Source: Heliopora coerulea
Lineage: Eukaryota; Cnidaria; Anthozoa; Scleralcyonacea; Helioporidae
NCBI GenBank assembly: GCA_030142905.1
Contig: JASJOG010000144.1
Location: 62,001 to 126,000 of the forward strand
DNA: 64,000 bases
Reading direction: 5' to 3'
Of the stretch, positions 30,846-42,751 are shown one piece after another. Numbering within the stretch: the stretch's first letter is position 1; each line of letters opens with the position of its first letter. The translations under genes and the position numbers were made by a program. The notes beneath the pieces were generated by a model. That model did not search any database, was not told the DNA's origin, and saw only the letters and a list, made by a program, of their open reading frames with translations.

Positions 30846-33818
30846 CATAGCTATCTATTCAACAGGCCTAATTATCACTGAAAAACTGAACGCAACAATA
30901 AAGAGAAAAACAAGAAACAGGCATAAGGAACCTGCCTGGAAAGAAAGGATAAAGAAAGAAGTCGAACTGCTCAGAAGTGAAATATCAATACTGGATGAAA
31001 TCAGCAGGGGCAATAATGTTAACACTGGGAAGTCACGCAAGGTGAAAAGAAAATACCAGATACATTTCTTAGAATCTACCTCTGAGGTTAAAGAAACTCT
31101 GAAACAGAAGTTACTCCTCAAATCACAGCGAATTCGACGTTTTACCAAAAGATCAAAGTTTTACAGGCAAAATAAAATATTTGTCACTGATGCAAAACGT
31201 TTTTATAGGGAAATAGGCAAAAAAGAAATAGTAATAGAAAGGGCACCATCTATGGAGGAAGTACAAAAATTCTGGGAAAACATATGGAGTACACCCAAAG
31301 ACTACAATGAAAATGCGGAATGGATTACCCGTAAAAACGAAAGAATGCGTGACATACCAACCCAAGATTGGTATGATATTACGAGCACAGATGTCAAAAA
31401 AGCCCTACCTAAATCACAGAAATGGAAATCTCCTGAACCTGACAAAGTCCCCAACTTCTGGCTTCATCTATCCTCAACACATAAACGTATCGCAAAAGCT
31501 CTATCACATGTTATAAAAGCTCCAGAAGATATGCCGAGTTGGCTCACGAATGGCATCACATTTCTCTTGCCTAAAAATGGTGAAACAGATGAACCTAAAA
31601 ACTACCGCCCTATCACATGTCTATCCACCACATACAAGTTATTGACATCCATAATTACAGAATCGGCCTATTCTCACTTGGATCTAAATAACATTCTTTC
31701 CCTCGAGCAAAAAGGATGCAGACGGGGATCCTAGGGATGCAAAGACCAATTGCTCATCAACAAAATGATCCAAGAGAACTGCTATAAAACAAAACACAAC
31801 CTTCGCACAGCTTGGATTGATTATCGAAAAGCCTTTGATAGTGTCCCTCATTCTTGGATACTTATGTCACTGGAATTGTACAAAATATCCCCTGTAATAA
31901 TAAATTTTTTGTAACACAGTATGACGCAATGGAAGACAACACTTTACCTCAATCACGCAAATGGAACAGCAAAGTCCCAAAAAGTCTCAATACACCGAGG
32001 TATATTTCAAAAAGATTCCTTTTCCCCACTTTTATTTTGCATCACTCTTATCTCCTTATCTCAAGAACTAAATAACGCCAACTATGGGTATAAAATCAAG
32101 GAAGATAAATTTAATCATCTTTTTTATATGGACGACCTAAAGCTTTTTGCTAAAGATGATAACGAACTGGAAGGGCTGCTGAAAACTGTAAAGTCATATA
32201 GTGATGACATCGGAATGGGATTTGGCCTTGATAAATGTGCCAAACTAACCATAAAGAGAGGGAAAATAACTGAAACTAACAACATAAATCTTGACGTTAG
32301 CACTCAAATAAAAGAATTGGATCAAGGACAGGCATACAAATATCTCGGGGTTAACGAAGGGGGCGGAATACTACATAATCAAATGAAAGAGAAAGTTAGA
32401 AAAGAATATTACAGACGTCTGCGACTAATTCTGAAAACAGAACTAAACTCGAAAAACAGAATAAATGCGATTAATAGCTTGGCAGTGCTCGTCGTACAAT
32501 ACAGCTTCAATGTTATAAACTGGACAGTACAAGACATCAAGCGAATGGACACTGAATCCCGCAAACTCTTGACCTGTCATCGGTTGCATCATCCAAAAGC
32601 TGGTGTAGACAGAATTTACCTACCAAGAACTGATGGCGGTAGAGGTCTTATTCAACTCGAAATGTCTTATAAAACAACAACAACAATTGGACTGAAAACA
32701 TATTTGCAGAACTCTGAAGACTGGATGCTGAAATGTGTTTTTGTGCATGAAAAAAGTAAAAAGCTATACTCTGTGGCAAAAGAAAGTGATAAATATATGC
32801 ACGAGATTGCCCTAGATTATGACAACATCCAGGAATATACACAACCACCAACAAGAACAGCCAAGATCCTAAAAACGAGAGCAAAACAGGCAACAATAGA
32901 AAAACTCAGAACAAGCTGGCAAGAAAAGCCTTTGCATGGCCAATATCCCACTCGCATCAAACAAGCTGATGTGAATAAATCACACACCCATCAGTGGTTG
33001 CGCAGTGCAGGATTAAAGGCCGAAAGGGAAGGCCTCATACTTGCAGCCCAAGATCAGTGCCTCCCTACCAAAAACTATCAGACAAATATTGCTAAGACAA
33101 ATAACGGCCCAAAGTGCGGAATTTGTGATACCTACTCTGAAACCATAGATCAACTTGTATCGGGCTGTCCAACCCTTGCCCCTAGTTAATACAAAAACGA
33201 CATGACAGGATAGGCCAATACATTCACTGGAAAATTTGCCAGTACTACGGAAAAGAAGTGGGAAAAACTGGTACGAACATCATCCAGACCCTGTGACAGA
33301 TATAGGGAATATAACTATTCTTTGGGATTTTTCTATCCACACGGACAGGACCGTAAAGGCCAACAGACCAGATATTGTCATAAAAGACAAAAATGGCAAG
33401 CTCTGCTACTTGATAGACATGGCCGAACCAGCTGATTGTAATATAGCAGTAAAAATATATAAGTTATCGAAATACAAAGACCTTGAAATAGAAATACAAA
33501 AGATGTGGGGCATGAAAGTAACCATCATACCAGTAGTGGTAGGGGCACTAGGTGTAATAAATAAAGGAACCGAAGATTTTACCAATAAAGTACCTGGACA
33601 ACCGTGCTTGAAAGAAATCCAAAAAATTGTTCTGACTAGCACTGCTCACATCTTAAGCAGAACTGTATCTTTATAAGAAACAAATTTCTCGTAAAAATAC
33701 AATGATGTACGGGAAATTTCACTGCTGAGTAGAATAAACATCATAGCCATCTCCTGCCTGAAGTCTCTGGGTGAGATTTGGTTGGATGACGTGTATATAC
33801 AGATATCAAAGGAAATAA
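30846..33818 (+). mobile_element. R4/Dong-like non-LTR retrotransposon with restriction-like endonuclease
   Basis: One frame from about 30870 to 33189, broken by in-frame stops at 31732-31734 and about 31909-31911, encodes an N-terminal basic region, reverse transcriptase with WIDYRKAFDSVPHSW and FYMDDLKLFAKDD, and near its end CGICDTYSETIDQLVSGC, the zinc-binding start that precedes the nuclease. The last part (33190-33676) is in another frame and carries RPDIVIKDKNGKLCYLID, the PD-(D/E)xK core of the restriction-like endonuclease found in R2/R4/NeSL-type elements. The 3' UTR runs to a (TAA)n tail. TAA repeats lie on both flanks, as known for Dong-type elements. Two stops and one frameshift make it inactive. 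Confidence 0.8.

Positions 33819-33858
<40 letters not shown>
33819..33858. repeat. (TAA)n microsatellite between two R4-like copies
   Basis: About 13 TAA units that form the tail of the element upstream and the insertion point of the truncated copy downstream. Confidence 0.85.
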
Positions 33859-34290
33859 TAAAAAAACTCTCAAAATACAAAGACTTAGACATAGAGATCC
33901 AAAAAATGTGGGGTATGAATGTGACCATCATTCCAGTAGTGATAGTCGCACTTGGTGTGATAAACAAAGGCACTGAAGAATTCACAAATAGAATACCTGG
34001 ACAGCCATGCCTAAGAGAAATTCAAAAAATTGTGTTGGCAAGCACTGCCCACATTCTTCGAAAAACCCTGTCTATGTAATCAATAACCACAAGTCTGGCT
34101 GATGTTTTTAGATGCAAACATACAAATTCCATCAACCACTATATCACTAACAAAATCAGAACAATTTTTTTTAAATGGGTCTTTTAGATGCTGGATGGAA
34201 TCCAACATGACAACCGTCTCCCACCTTAGGTCTCTGGGTGAGATTCGGTTGGATAATATGTAAACACAGACATCAAAGGAAATAATGATA
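33859..34290 (+). mobile_element. Second, 5'-truncated R4-like copy
   Basis: Starts within the endonuclease C-terminus (KIQKMWGM-like region, here IQKMWGMNVTIIPVVIVALG) and runs open to the stop at 34077-34079, then a 3' UTR with GTCTCTGGGTGAGATT shared with the first copy, and an ATAATAATA tail. Head-to-tail with the first copy. Confidence 0.8.
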
Positions 34291-34436
34291 ATAATAGCAG
34301 AGAATAGCAGAGAATGGCGGCCGTGTTGGTGTACCCAACAAAAGATTTTTAAAATCTTTTATTAACGAAGACGAACATAGGGGCTATGACGTCAAGTGCA
34401 TACGCTCCATTCCTGCACTAAACCTACACCTTTACC

Positions 34437-35075
34437 TATACCTATATCTCTGCTACTATGTACATCTACGCCTATACCTATACCTATACCTATACCTATA
34501 CCTATACCTATACCTATACCTATATCGATACCGATACCTATACCTATACCTGTACTTATACCTATGCCTATGTCTATACCTATACCTATACCTATACCTA
34601 TACCTATACCGATACCTATACCTATACCTATACCGATACCTATACCTATACCTGTACTTATACCTATGCCTATGTCTATACCTATACCTATACCTATACC
34701 TCTACCTATACCTATATCGATACCGATACCTATACCTATACCTGTACTTATACCTATGCCTATGTCTATACCTATACCGATACCTATACCTATACCTATA
34801 CCGATACCTATACCTATACCTGTACTTATACCTATGCCTATGTCTATACCTATACCTATACCTATACCGATACCTAAACCTATACCTATACCTATACCTA
34901 TACCTCTACCTATACCTATACCTATACCGATACCTATACCTATACCTGTACTTATACCTATGCTTATGCCTATGTCTATGCCTATGCCTATGTCTATACC
35001 TCTACCTATACCTATACCTATGTCTGTACCTATACCTATACCTATGCCTATGCCTATATACCTAACTGCTATATG
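34437..35075 (+). repeat. CCTATA hexanucleotide array with higher-order structure
   Basis: About 640 bp of CCTATA units with variants. The variant block CCTGTACTTATACCTATG starts at 34549, 34651, 34741, 34819 and 34945; the spacings are 102, 90, 78 and 126 bp, all multiples of six. Long frames across it (PIPIPI-type) are by-products. A related, more degenerate array lies at 49335-49625. Confidence 0.9.
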
Positions 35076-35584
35076 TGTGGTATAGATTTGGGTATAGGTA
35101 TGCGTAAAAATTTATATATATGCATACGTACAGATATATGTATATTTCAAGCATGTCTGACTTGTGTTTTGCATGTCAATGATGTAATTCATAATCACCC
35201 TGTAATTTTATTTTAAAAAAAAAAAAATTGATCCTACACTAATACCCTTTATCAAGGTTTACATCCTGAAGTTATCATACTTATTCAAATGGTACCTAAA
35301 CATATTAATTAACGTCAATATGATTTGTAATGTGAGTATCGTGTGTATTGCATTAAACCATTCAATGTGTATCTAGTGTAATTCACATTCAGTGCAAGCG
35401 AAGGAAGCGACAAGGGGCAGCAAATGTACGGAAGTTCGCGCTTCAAGTGGCAGTTACCCGTATCAGGTTGTTTTGCCTACTTTATTGTTTAATGTACTCG
35501 AGTTACCGTTATCTTTCGTCGTCTTTTGTTTCAGATCGATCGGATGTCGTTATTTTGTCGAAGTCACTGCTTGACCAGTTTCTG

Positions 35585-35780
35585 CATTACCAGAAAATAT
35601 ACCATCATTAACGCCAACCTCAAACTCATTAACGCAAAAATACATTTATTTTATTCAATCGGCATTCACTAGCGTAGATACACAACCATTTGCATCGAAA
35701 GAAATTTTATAGCGCCAACTGACGATCATTAACACCATCTACTATACGTTAGAGGTGATAAAATTTCAATGGTGTATCGT
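35585..35780 (+). repeat. Three-copy dispersed repeat, copy 2
   Basis: Same family as 17630-17815 and 36095-36275. It shares the 3' extension AGGTGATAAAATTTCAAT with copy 3. Confidence 0.65.
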
Positions 35781-36094
35781 GGGCGATCTGATACTGATCA
35801 ACAAGTTGCAGTTTGATTAATGCAAAGGAATACGTCTTTATTTCATTCAAGATGTTCATTCACTTTACGCAACGGCCAATACCTTAATGCTCATGCTTCA
35901 ACAGTTGTTTTAGGGGCGTAGGAACCATTTTATAAGTGGGTATCGACCAAGGAGGGCAGAAAACTGCGCGACACGGCTAATCTCATTCTGGATTCACTCT
36001 TTGAATACTGGAAAGAGTGTGGCTGGTGAGGTTTTCCAGGTAGTACAATCGATTTCAAGGAGTACTGAGCCATGACTGAATAACTGATGTACCC

Positions 36095-36275
36095 CTTTTG
36101 CTATCATTAATGCCAACCTCAAACTTATTAACGCAAAAATGCGTTCATTTTATTCAATTGTCCTTAAGTAGCGTAGATGCGCAACCATTTCCATCGAAGG
36201 GCATTCTATAGAGCCAACAGACGACCATTAACACCATTCTACTATACATTAGGGATAATAAAATTTCAATTACGC
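36095..36275 (+). repeat. Three-copy dispersed repeat, copy 3
   Basis: About 165 bp like copies 1 and 2; only 500 bp from copy 2 and in the same orientation. Confidence 0.65.
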
Positions 36276-36730
36276 AAGAGAAAAATCTTGACGAAATGCG
36301 TTGGTGAAACTGATGTCTTGGTCGTGTGTAATGCGCTATACAAAGTAATAATTTGAGCAGTTTTTAGACAATTCTTTTAAGTGATTTCCGGAACACATCG
36401 GCTTAATTCGCTATCGAGTTTATCTCAGTTACGTCTCCACAATTTGTTTATTTTAACCATATTCGTGATGGCATATATAAATAATCTAGACAGGAGTCAA
36501 ACAAGGCCTTAACAATAAAGAAACAACCGAAAGGAAACGGTCTCAAATTGATAGCGTAAAGCTTTCATCTTCAGTCTCACCCTTAGACCAGCATGTGGAG
36601 GAATACCATCGAGACAGTTTCCTCAATCGATACGCTCATCTGAGGGCGATATTTTGAATTTAGCATTTTTAAGGAACTTCACGGGCAACGCGACCTAATA
36701 AAAAGATGAACACATTAGGACAGAAGGGTG

Positions 36731-36950
36731 CTGGTGGTTCAGTGGTAGTTGACGTGTGTTTCACCATTGTGACCAGGGTTCGGTCCTGACTCCATCTAGT
36801 TATTTGACTAAGGTTACGTTGGTGACGTGCGAGAAGTGTTGTCCAGTTCGACTCTACCAACATCACAGGTTTTATCTGGGTACTCTGGTTCCCTTCTGTA
36901 GTAACACTGGAGGTATGATGGGTAGCCCTGATTGCTTAGCTAGCTGATCG
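36731..36950 (+). mobile_element. tRNA-derived SINE, full-length type
   Basis: A-box TGGTTCAGTGGTAGT and B-box GGTTCGGTCCTGAC form the Pol III promoter head; the body ends with GTTGTCCAGTTCGACTC and CTCTGGTTCCCTTCTGTAG, shared with the minus-strand SINE at 24262-24560. Confidence 0.7.
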
Positions 36951-38345
36951 GGTCATCCAGTATACATAAAGACACTTCGTACTTTTACCTAGCCTTATCT
37001 GAGCGGTAATACGCCATGAGTTCTTTACCCAATTCGATTGTTTCACGCGAATTCTTAGTACCTTCCGTCATCTTCTATGACTAATTAGTGAATATTATTG
37101 AGTCTTTACAGATATCACAGCGTGTATCCTTTCCTTCCCCTTCACATTTAACGAACCATTTATCTGAGCGAAATAGGACCCACCATGCGAGAGGCGCGAA
37201 CTAGTACGTTTATTTATAGATTTACGACTGTCGCATCTTCTCCAAGACTTGGCTTGTCTTACCCAAGACGCTCCTTTTGTAAACTCGTTTCTGTCTTAGC
37301 TTTGTTCTCTATATATTTTCCGTTAAGCCCGGTTCATACTGCGCGCGAGTTACACCAGAGCTAAAGAAATCTTTCATTTTCTTCCTTGTTTTAGGTTGAA
37401 ACTTTTTTTTCAGGTGTCACGACGCTCGCTTCTCTCGAGATTGATTTAAACCCAGTCTTAAGCTTTAACGGTTTAGTTATTTGAGCTGTTTTACTCAAAT
37501 TTTTGTTCCAGATGTAAACGATCAAAAACGGAAATTATTATTTAGCGAACAGTGGGAAAGGATCGGTCACAAATCGCTGATACCAAAGTCTAATACATGA
37601 ACCGAAATGTTTTAAATTACAATTAAGGCAGCACCCTCGATTGTTTTGGTAATCCGAGCATGGTATTTTGAATCTTAAATGTTCACGTAGATCAAGGTGA
37701 CATTTTACGAAATCGAGAATGCTTGAACGACCAAAGCGATCACGGGTTTTTCTTGAATCGTAATCTTTTTTTCTTTTGGGAGGTCAAAAAACATACATGC
37801 AATATCCCTTAGAGCGTCAGAGATTCCTGGTTTCTGTTCCGTTGAGTTTTAACCGCTTTTTTATTTATGCAAATTTCTGTTATTTTATGTGAATTATCTA
37901 GGCGAGGATTTAGAAGACACCCTTAGAATAATGGCATAACATGAGAGAAGTCGTCGCAACAGACAGCTTAAAATGGTAAGCTTTGGTGTAACTCATAGAC
38001 CATTCCAGCGTGTTATATAACGAGTGAAATGTGTGCTGGTGGCTAACCGTGCAAACTCTCTACATCAGGCTATTAAACCCGTTTTTTTATAATGAGGATT
38101 CGGCAGCACTCGAATGTGTTACATGTGTTGATCAGTGATCGACCTTGTTCCGCTCATTGTGTTATCCTGAGCAGAAGAGCCAGAACACTATTCTATCTAT
38201 TACTAAACGGTATTACGAAAAACTCAAGGTCAAGCCACCGTGCTACTTCTGATAGACAAAATCATTTGGGGAGCTTGTTATACTCGAATTTCAACTAGAC
38301 CAGGAACATTGAAACCGGAGATTGAATAACAGAAAAAAGCCGTTA

Positions 38346-38396
38346 TGATTAACCTTAACCCTAACCCTAAGCCTAAGCCTAACCCTAACCATAATC
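38346..38396 (+). repeat. Interstitial telomere-like repeat (CCCTAA)n
   Basis: About eight CCCTAA units and variants (CCTTAA, GCCTAA, ACCATAA). TTAGGG is the usual cnidarian telomere repeat. Degenerate and short, so not a chromosome end. Confidence 0.75.
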
Positions 38397-39389
38397 ACAT
38401 AACCTAACAATTTGACCAACCCCCCGAGTTTTGGAGGAAAATTTTCTTAGGGCCAGATTGCTCAGATTACAATCTGGCCACGCTTCAAAGCGTTATTCTA
38501 AAATTTAGAACTGACGGAAGCGTTTTAGAACGGGTGAAACGGGTGATTACCGATTGATCTCCGGGCTAGACATCACAAAATGTCACTAATGTTCGTATTT
38601 CAAGTTCTATTAAAAAAATAGGTTTAGGATGAGGACGAGATTGCGGTGTTTTTGAAAATAGTGGTGTCTGTAGTCGCTATGGATGGCAAGTGGAATTGAG
38701 TTCATAATTCAGCTTTTCAAAGGAGGTCAGTATAAGCAACTGAAGCACTGAAATTATTCGTGAGGCAAACTATTTGGGTCCATTGTTTATGGTGCAGTGT
38801 TATCGTTTTCATACGAAACCATTCTATGAAAAACTCCAGTGTTGGTCCAATGGCCAACTCTAAAACAAAGCGTGGAAACCACCAAACACGCAGGGAATAA
38901 ATTTTACAATTCAAAATCAAAACTCGGCCGATCTGACAAATAGTTCATTTTTAGCGCGCTCATTCTCTCGAGCGAGGGATGTGTGTGGGAACTGAGGGGA
39001 GCACGAAGAAAGTGTAAGTATCGCTAAAGATACAAGTGGAGATCACCCCTAGATTATTAAATGTTCTCCCAACTTCCAATCACATCAAAGACCCTACTTA
39101 GCACAAAAAGGCATGAAACATCTCCTGAAACGTAGCATATAGTACGAATAGCGACAAGCAGGTTTTAAATTGCTGATTGACCGTGGCATTTGGAAGCAAG
39201 GGGGTACGGCGAACTGCGCCTCCCTAAGCAGTTGATATCAGCACACGAGGCTTCTGTAGGATCTACTGCAAATAGGCACCAAACTTCCCACTCTCAGAAT
39301 GAGCATTTTAAACGGCGTTTTGTAATCTTCAGAATTCTGTAAATTCCTGCCCCAAAATTCGGGAAAGAGCATAAGTCCGATAAGGGACT

Positions 39390-39635
39390 GCTTGTCGTTT
39401 TTTAAATATTATTAAAAACTCACTAACTATTCATGAGGAACTGATAGAAAGGAAAATCACAGCTGTGTCGTGTCTTTATATGTGATAAAAACACGCTGAC
39501 TTTTCTCCTCAAGTTTTTGCGGCTTAGAACACATCAATTTTCAAACTCTTGATTCAAATCAACGTATTCGGAGATTACTCGGCGGTCGCCTCGTGTTTTA
39601 AATCCAAATAAAGCACTCCTGCTCGGCTTTTAAGT
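39390..39635 (-). repeat. Degenerate arm of the 15385 fold-back family
   Basis: Right-hand end CGTGTTTTAAATC...AATAAAGCACTCCTGC corresponds to the right arm of the element at 15385-16144; the inner part is diverged. Confidence 0.5.
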
Positions 39636-40744
39636 ATTATTTAAAATGTCGACTACTTTCAACCTAGTCAAGACCGACGTTTTGTCGCTAGATACAGCAT
39701 TATGAAATTGTATAATGATTGCTAAAAAGTCGTTGATTTATGTATCATAAACATTTAAAAAAATAGAACTCACTGATGGGAAAAATGTTAAGAAGAAAAA
39801 ACAAGGAAGCCTCCAGATACAAAATGACATCAACAACAGGATATGAACAATCAATCAAAGGAAGTTAATGTAACAGATCCTTATCATACAATGAAGAGAG
39901 AGATTTAATTTCTGACCATCTACATGGACAGATGGAAAGATTGTCAACGTCGCATTACTCGGCATGGTATTCACCAGAAACAATAGCTGGCTAAGCAGTA
40001 TGCTTTGCCTTTTTCTGTTTTTCATTCAAATATTTTGTTCCCAATAAGGACCCGAAGGCAATTCACCAGTTTTTCATATTGCAAAAAAACCACATTCGTT
40101 AAGGCACGTAACTGAAGTACGTAGTTATGTTCCATCCTGATTACTTGCCTGCATTAACTTTGATTACGTTTATAATCTTTTTCTCCGGTAATTGACCCCC
40201 GCGGAAGTAGTTATTCAACATTAGAGACAAGCTGACAGGTTGCTGTGGGTGGCCCGCTAAGAATACACTTCATAAATAAACTTTGCGGTAGCAACTTAGA
40301 AATGATCAAATGCTTAGTTTTCTCAAGAAAATCATCTCATGTTTTATGCCAATTCAGTTGCGACCGCCCAAGATGAGTAAGCATTTATGGTCTGGGTTTC
40401 ACCATAAATAATGTTTAAAAGCTGTCGATATCTCTGGCTGGGTTATAATGACTTGGTGCATCTAATATACGGTAATATCTTTGCAGAGAGAAAACAATTG
40501 ACAGTGGAGACACTGAAAAGTCTTGAAATTAAAGTAAACCCTTCTTCGCGTACTGGAAACAAACTATAAATGAACAGTCACCAATGCAACATTTTAGTAG
40601 TCAAATACCAAGAGCAGGGGTTGCAGAAATAACCCTGGGTTGGAGCGGCACCTTTGTTTATTTTAGTTCCGTAACTGGTTCTATTTGTGATCAAGATTCT
40701 TGGTCTCAGTTCAAGGTTATATTTAGGCAAGAAATATTCTGTTC

Positions 40745-41020
40745 ATAGTACCCTGAGGATGATTCTGAAATAGAATCAAAACACGCACATCCTCACGGAT
40801 ATAAAGCGTTTAGTTGTCACGAGAATCTTTTGTCCACTTAAAATGCATTAAAGGCGCATACTATTCCGAATTGACTCGATAGCCCAATGGGCAGAGCAGC
40901 GGTCCGGAAACCCGAAGATGCGACTTTTTTCGTTGACTTAAGCAGTGTAGGTTTATAATGAAATATTATATTCATGTTACCCTGAGGACAGTTCTGAAAT
41001 ACGAAAACGTCTAGAGAGGA
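40745..41020 (+). mobile_element. SINE head flanked by Penelope-type tail motifs
   Basis: 40872-40922 is a tRNA-like head (GATAGCCCAATGGGCAGAGC) without a good B-box. On each side is the motif ACCCTGAGGA...TTCTGAAATA (40750-40785 and 40979-41000). The first is CTGAGGA, a 5-bp hairpin GATTC/GAATC, then AAAA, close to a hammerhead core. Confidence 0.5.
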
Positions 41021-41394
41021 ACTTTTAGGCATTCTGCTTAATGGAGTGTGACAGGATATTTATCTTGCATGACACGAAAGTTTGTCGAATGGAGAAAAAA
41101 ATAAACAGTCTGAGTAGTCATTGTTTTAATTGTATTTGGTCTTCCTACCTTTTTAGTCCTGTGATTGTCATGCGAGATAGCACGACAGCTATACCAGTAG
41201 ACAGTTGGGTGACTAGTCGTGGGCGGCCGGCACAGGGTATACTTGAAAATATACCAAGCAATTATGACCTTGAGGTGAACAAACAGATAAGTGGGATTCC
41301 TTTATTTTTTCCTCCCACACATCAATTTTAAAGGCTGTAGATGAAATTTTCTTGCTTTGCTTATTCAAGATACCTGCAACTGATAGTCCAGATG

Positions 41395-42320
41395 GAAGTC
41401 GCGACTTTGATGCAATAATTCATTTTAATCCTCAACCTCACTTTGATAATGTTCGGTGTAACGACGAAAATGAACTATTATCCGAATTTGATTGGACTAG
41501 TTTAGAAGACAGACGTTCTCAGCATCTTAAAACTCTAATGTAGAAAACAATGAACAATACTGTTTCAAAACTCCCTCCTACTAATTCAATTCATAACAGA
41601 ATCTATGTGGCTCATGCAAAAACATTTTCGTGCCAAGGCCGTGAATGAGGCTTACAAAATAGTTTTACAGCAGAGGACGCGAAATTGGCCCAATCAACGT
41701 CTCAATTTAAATTCTTAATATAACGTACTTATTAGAATTGCCAACAATCCACATTCTTTTGTCGCTTTCGCAAAATCAATCTGAACATTATATTGTAATG
41801 CTCATGGTAAGGCGTCCAGTGTCAAGCTTTTTAACCGTCTTCAATGGGTCCCCTTCTACGAAGAAGCAAAAATAGCGAAATGTTGCCTAGCTTACAAACG
41901 TATCAAGAACAAAGTCCCAGCATATATCAAAGATTCCTTAAAGCTTAACAGTGATCAACATACGCGTATCACCAGATACAGCAACAGCAATTTTATTTGT
42001 ACAATCGTGAGACTGAAGGCGGGAAGACCTTTGCAGTTACTACCTGCAAACTATGGAACAGTCTAAAATTAGATCTTAGAAAATCTGTATCATTAAGAGC
42101 TTTTAGAAACAATTACTGGAACAGTATTTTCAATGAACAGAAAGAACTCTATAATTTTATTGTATAACTTATTCTAATCAATTTAGTCTAACTTTTTATA
42201 CTATATATGCTTATATTGTATGTTTTTATTTTATATTTTTAAATTGAGGGCCACTAGTTTATTAGTTTCTGCTATTCTGTGCTACCCTCATCAAATAAAG
42301 TGTTTACTTACTTACTTATT
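41395..42320 (+). mobile_element. CR1/L2-like LINE 3' remnant(s)
   Basis: 41475-41543 encodes LLSEFDWTSLEDRRSQHLKT and 41850-42170, in shifting frames, RLQWVPFYEEAKIAKCCLAY and LRAFRNNYWNSIF, both typical of the C-terminal region of such elements' ORF2. The end is AATAAAGTG followed by (TTAC)n at 42305-42320. Probably two overlapping or broken copies. Confidence 0.65.
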
Positions 42321-42404
42321 GTATTTCTACATCTACTTATTTCTTCTACTAAGCATCGTGATGCCATTGCGCACGCGCTTACCACGACTCCGTTAAAACT
42401 GGAC

Positions 42405-42744
42405 GTATACACTGATCTCTAGAGAAGACTGGATCGAGTATCCTATTGTTTGAAATGCCCAGAAAACGAAGCCAGCGAAATTTCACCCGCGCCATTACTA
42501 AGAGACCAAACTCATTGTAAATCTTTTTGCCCAGCACTTTCAAAAATATTTCCTGATCCTCTATATGGCAAAATGGAACGACTTCGTCGGTCGAAAGACA
42601 GCTTTATCAACAGAAACCTTGTACGGACCATACAGAAATCGCACAGTTGATCCCTTAGCAATGGCCGCCGCGATCTACTTCCGGCTTCATTTTCTGAACT
42701 TGGGATGTTTGATCCAGTCTTCTCTAGAGATCAGTGAACGTATA
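42405..42744. repeat. Inverted repeat pair, 340 bp apart end to end
   Basis: ACTGATCTCTAGAGAAGACT near 42413 and its reverse complement near 42715-42735, with about 32-bp arms including GTATAC at the ends. Likely the ends of another non-autonomous element; the MULE-like element at 42752 begins right beside it. Confidence 0.6.
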
Positions 42745-42751
42745 CAAACAC

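Larger units (their letters stand above)
36276..40740. other. Long stretch without a gene; SINE and telomere-like tract inside
   Basis: Apart from the SINE at 36731, the telomere-like tract at 38346 and the fold-back arm at 39390, I found no exon, domain or named element. Confidence 0.5.

Noticed and set aside
34396..35085. 229-codon and 139-codon open frames (PIPIPI / TYTYTY)
   Set aside because: They are translations of the CCTATA hexamer array; all frames of such a repeat stay open.
36731..36805. A true tRNA gene
   Set aside because: Pol III boxes are present but the sequence continues into a SINE body shared with 24262-24560 and lacks an acceptor stem.
38346..38396. A chromosome end
   Set aside because: The tract is short, degenerate and has unique sequence on both sides.
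40982..41010. Second working hammerhead (CTGAGGA ... GAAAACGTC)
   Set aside because: GAAA is present but stem II no longer pairs and stem I has no partner.
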